NCBI GenBank assembly: GCA_012719075.1
Contig: JAAYBB010000066.1
Span: forward strand, 1 to 64,000
Reading direction: 5' to 3'
Source of the DNA: Clostridiales bacterium
Lineage (GTDB): Bacteria > Bacillota > Clostridia > Oscillospirales > Feifaniaceae
Length of the DNA: 64,000 bases
Each line of letters begins with the position of its first letter. The first letter of the stretch is position 1. A program made the position numbers and the translations under genes. This document shows, piece after piece, positions 62,101-64,000 of this stretch. The notes beneath the pieces are model-generated. The model was given only the letters and a program-made list of their open reading frames with translations, did not search any database and was not told the DNA's origin.

Positions 62101-63333
62101 TCAACGGTCGAGCAGCGCCCCGACCTCCTCAAAGCGCCGGCGCACGGCCTCCACCGCCTCGGCCGAGGCGGCGAAGGTCCCCTGCGCGAAGAGGGCGCCG
62201 CCGCCCCCCTTGCCCACCAGCCGGCCCAGCAGGTCCTGCAGCCAGTCGCCGGCCTTGAGGCCGGTCGCCCCCTTGCTCTGGGCCATGACGACCGGCAGCT
62301 CGGCCCCCTTTTCGGAGGCCAGCAGCACCACGGCATTTCCCCGCTTGGTGATCTCCTCGGCCAGCGCGCGCAGCTCCCGCATGTCGCGGTCCTCGAGCAG
62401 CGCGGCCGCCAGCTTCACGCCGCCCACCGCGCGGCCCCGCTCGAGCAGGTCGGCGGCCTCAAAGGCCAGCAGCCGTTCCTCGAGCAGCCGCAGGCGGGCG
62501 GCCATGTCGTCCGACCGCTGCTTGAGGGCCTCCACCTGCTGCGGCAGGTCCTCGGGCTCGCCGCCCAGCAGGGCCGAGAGCTTATAAAATGCCCGGTTTT
62601 TAACGTGGTAGTCCTGTTCGGCCCGGCCGCCGCAGACAAAGTACAGCCGCATGGCGCCCTTGGCGGTCTTTTGGTCCGAGACGTCCTTTGCGTGTAAAAT
62701 CTTGAGGCTCCAGACCTCGTCGGTGCGGGCCACGTGGGTGCCGCCGCAGCCGATCAGGTCAAAATCCTCGATCTCCACCAGCTGGATGACCTCGTGCGGC
62801 GCAATGGGCAGCCGCATCTTGGTCTGGTACTGCGCCATCTCCTCGGGCCGGATGCAAAAGCTGCGCACGGGCAGCCCCTGCCGGATGATCCGGTTGGTCT
62901 CCCGCTCGGCCTCCCTCAGCTGCTCCTCGCTCAGCGGTTTGGCGATGTCGATCTGGTTGATGCGCTCCTCGCAGCGAAAGATCGAGGTGTCGCTGTCAAA
63001 CAGGTTCTCGATGACGGTGGAGAGGATGTGCTGGCCGGTGTGCTGCTGCATCAGGTCAAAGCGGCGGTCGAAGTCCAGCGCAAGGCGCACCCCCTCGGTG
63101 CGCGCGGGCCGCTCGGCCACAACGTGCAGGATCTCCTCCCCTCGCTCGATCAGGTCGAGCAGCGGCTGCCCGTCCACCAGGCCGCCGTCCGAGGGCTGCC
63201 CGCCCCCCTTGGCGTGAAAAATCGTGTCCCGCAGCAGCAGCGCCCAGCCCTGCTCCGCCGGCTCGCAGGCCAAAACGTCGGTCACGGTCTCCTTGAGATA
63301 GGGATCTTGCTGGTAGAGGCGGTTGACGGCCAT
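62101..63333 (-). CDS. Alanyl-tRNA editing protein (AlaX type, with DHHA1 domain)
   Basis: 410 residues. A free-standing relative of the editing half of alanyl-tRNA synthetase: N-terminal beta-barrel (LRDTIFHAKGGGQPSDGG), zinc ligands His98 and His102 (QHTGQH) plus Cys196 and His200 (CGGTH), coiled coil (about 270-300), and a C-terminal DHHA1-like domain with KGGGGALFAQGT. Hydrolyses Ser- or Gly-tRNA-Ala in trans. ATG at 63333 has GGGAGGGA upstream. First gene of a pair with cls. Confidence 0.92.
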   Translation of the reverse strand: MAVNRLYQQDPYLKETVTDVLACEPAEQGWALLLRDTIFHAKGGGQPSDGGLVDGQPLLDLIERGEEILHVVAERPARTEGVRLALDFDRRFDLMQQHTGQHILSTVIENLFDSDTSIFRCEERINQIDIAKPLSEEQLREAERETNRIIRQGLPVRSFCIRPEEMAQYQTKMRLPIAPHEVIQLVEIEDFDLIGCGGTHVARTDEVWSLKILHAKDVSDQKTAKGAMRLYFVCGGRAEQDYHVKNRAFYKLSALLGGEPEDLPQQVEALKQRSDDMAARLRLLEERLLAFEAADLLERGRAVGGVKLAAALLEDRDMRELRALAEEITKRGNAVVLLASEKGAELPVVMAQSKGATGLKAGDWLQDLLGRLVGKGGGGALFAQGTFAASAEAVEAVRRRFEEVGALLDR

Positions 63334-63453
63334 GGGGTTCCCTCCCGTTTTGCATAGTTGGCGTTTGACAGGTGCATGCTGTTGTGGACGGCGGCGGTCT
63401 TGGGCCTGTCCGCCGGTCCGGCGCAGGCCCCGGCACAGGCCACGGTCAGGGCA

Positions 63454-63483
63454 ATTATAGCACAGCGGCGCAAGCCCCTTCAA
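63454..63483 (-). promoter_or_regulatory. Promoter of the AlaX-cls unit
   Basis: TTGAAG (63483-63478), 18-nt spacer, consensus TATAAT (63459-63454) on the minus strand; leader about 115 nt. Confidence 0.6.
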
Positions 63484-63630
63484 TTTTTTCGGCAGCAAAA
63501 TCGACCGCTTTATAATTGAGGCGACCCCTTCTGTTGTTGAACGCCGGCCGCCGGCAGCAGGATCGAGGGCGCACGGTCATTTTGAAAACCCTATTTTAAA
63601 TCAAACTCTCCGCCTGCAGGCAAAAAAGAG

Positions 63631-63659
63631 TTGACAGCGCCCCTGCACCATGGTATTCT
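63631..63659 (+). promoter_or_regulatory. Promoter of the GntR-type regulator
   Basis: TTGACA (63631-63636), 17-nt spacer, TATTCT (63654-63659). Confidence 0.65.
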
Positions 63660-63663
63660 TCAT

Positions 63664-63686
63664 GTGTACCAACACTATTAATACAC
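63664..63686 (+). promoter_or_regulatory. Possible operator of the GntR-type regulator
   Basis: GTGTA (63664-63668) and TACAC (63682-63686) 13 bp apart, directly after the -10 box. YtrA-type regulators often repress their own promoter at such sites; inferred. Confidence 0.45.
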
Positions 63687-63726
63687 TTGAATCGGCTATA
63701 CGGTTACAGAAGGGAGTGCAAAACGC

Positions 63727-64000
63727 TTGATCTCCGTTGATTACAGGGATAAACGGTCCATTTACGAACAGCTTGTGGACCGCATCTCGGCGCTGGCGGC
63801 CAGCGGGGTCCTGCAGCCCGGCAGCCAGCTGCCCTCGGTGCGGCAGCTCTCGGCCGAGCTGTCCATCAATCCCAACACGGTCCAGCGCGCCTACGCCGAG
63901 CTGGAGCGGGAGGGGCTGATCTACAGCGTCAAGGGCCGCGGGAACTTTGTGTCGCAGGATGCCGTCCACCTTCAGCGAAAGCGTCAGGAGGCCCTGCTGG
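63727..64000 (+). CDS. GntR-family transcriptional regulator (YtrA-like), cut by window edge
   Basis: First 91 residues only. Winged helix-turn-helix of the GntR family: SIYEQLVDRISALAASGVLQ, LPSVRQLSAELSINPNTVQR, AYAELEREGLIYSVKGRGNF. The early, nearly complete DNA-binding domain right at the N-terminus and the NPNTVQRAY motif resemble the YtrA subfamily, which usually controls a downstream ABC transporter. TTG at 63727 has GAAGGGAG upstream. Confidence 0.9.
   Translation, partial: MISVDYRDKRSIYEQLVDRISALAASGVLQPGSQLPSVRQLSAELSINPNTVQRAYAELEREGLIYSVKGRGNFVSQDAVHLQRKRQEALL

Larger units (their letters stand above)
63334..63726. other. Divergent intergenic region between the AlaX gene and the GntR gene
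   Basis: 393 bp. Promoter of the AlaX gene at 63454-63483 and of the GntR gene at 63631-63659 with an inverted repeat at 63664-63686. The middle (63484-63630) shows nothing recognisable. Confidence 0.5.

Overview
The window is about 64 kb of GC-rich chromosomal DNA from a spore-forming, S-layer-bearing anaerobe of the Clostridia type. Evidence: spoIVB, an hprK-murB-whiA-dnaE-pfkA block, three SLH-domain surface proteins, an Rnf complex, classic sigma-A promoters, and M-box and FMN riboswitches acting through intrinsic terminators. GTG and TTG starts are common. I cannot name the species. No rRNA, tRNA, CRISPR array, transposase or phage gene was recognised.

Layout. 1-9490: three minus-strand SLH proteins, the first cut by the window edge. 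9672-13460: an orphan hybrid histidine kinase and an ATC-hydrolase-family protein. 13663-16650: pyrB with a PyrI-like zinc tail, then the M-box and mgtE. 16863-23127: MATE exporter, nadE, a large membrane-anchored beta-repeat protein, and an FMN riboswitch with ribU. 23381-28524: rnfCDGEAB. 28525-36015: YbaK-like deacylase, a 59-residue membrane protein, DJ-1 protein, SGNH hydrolase, transglutaminase-SLH protein, DUF3810/YcxB pair, spoIVB. 36319-44714: hprK-murB-whiA-dnaE-pfkA plus two small genes, probably one operon ending at 36275. 45242-52335: SDR, rpmB, plsY, der, DUF512 radical-SAM protein, rpmF, yceD, panE. 52793-57467: serC-serA-DUF1015 and a secreted protein. 57794-64000: typA, a structured gene-free stretch, cls, an alanyl-tRNA editing protein, and the start of a GntR-type regulator.

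Functional themes: cell envelope (S-layer, MurB, PlsY, cardiolipin synthase); energy and carbon control (Rnf ion pump, PFK, HPr kinase); nucleotide, serine and NAD synthesis; metal and vitamin uptake under RNA control; translation quality and GTPases (AlaX, YbaK, Der, TypA, L28, L32).

Most of the unexplained material is between genes: a 196-bp repeat present at two convergent gene junctions, a 15-bp perfect inverted repeat in the serC leader, 30-bp direct repeats flanking one secreted-protein gene, stem-loops at the start of the S-layer and ybaK transcripts, and an 870-bp gene-free stretch (59618-60488) with a 12-bp tandem repeat and several long hairpins. Among proteins, the most unusual are the aspartate carbamoyltransferase carrying only the zinc motif of PyrI and a whiA gene that seems to start at CTG in a cluster lacking rapZ and yvcK. 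No clear new multi-gene defence or mobile system is visible.
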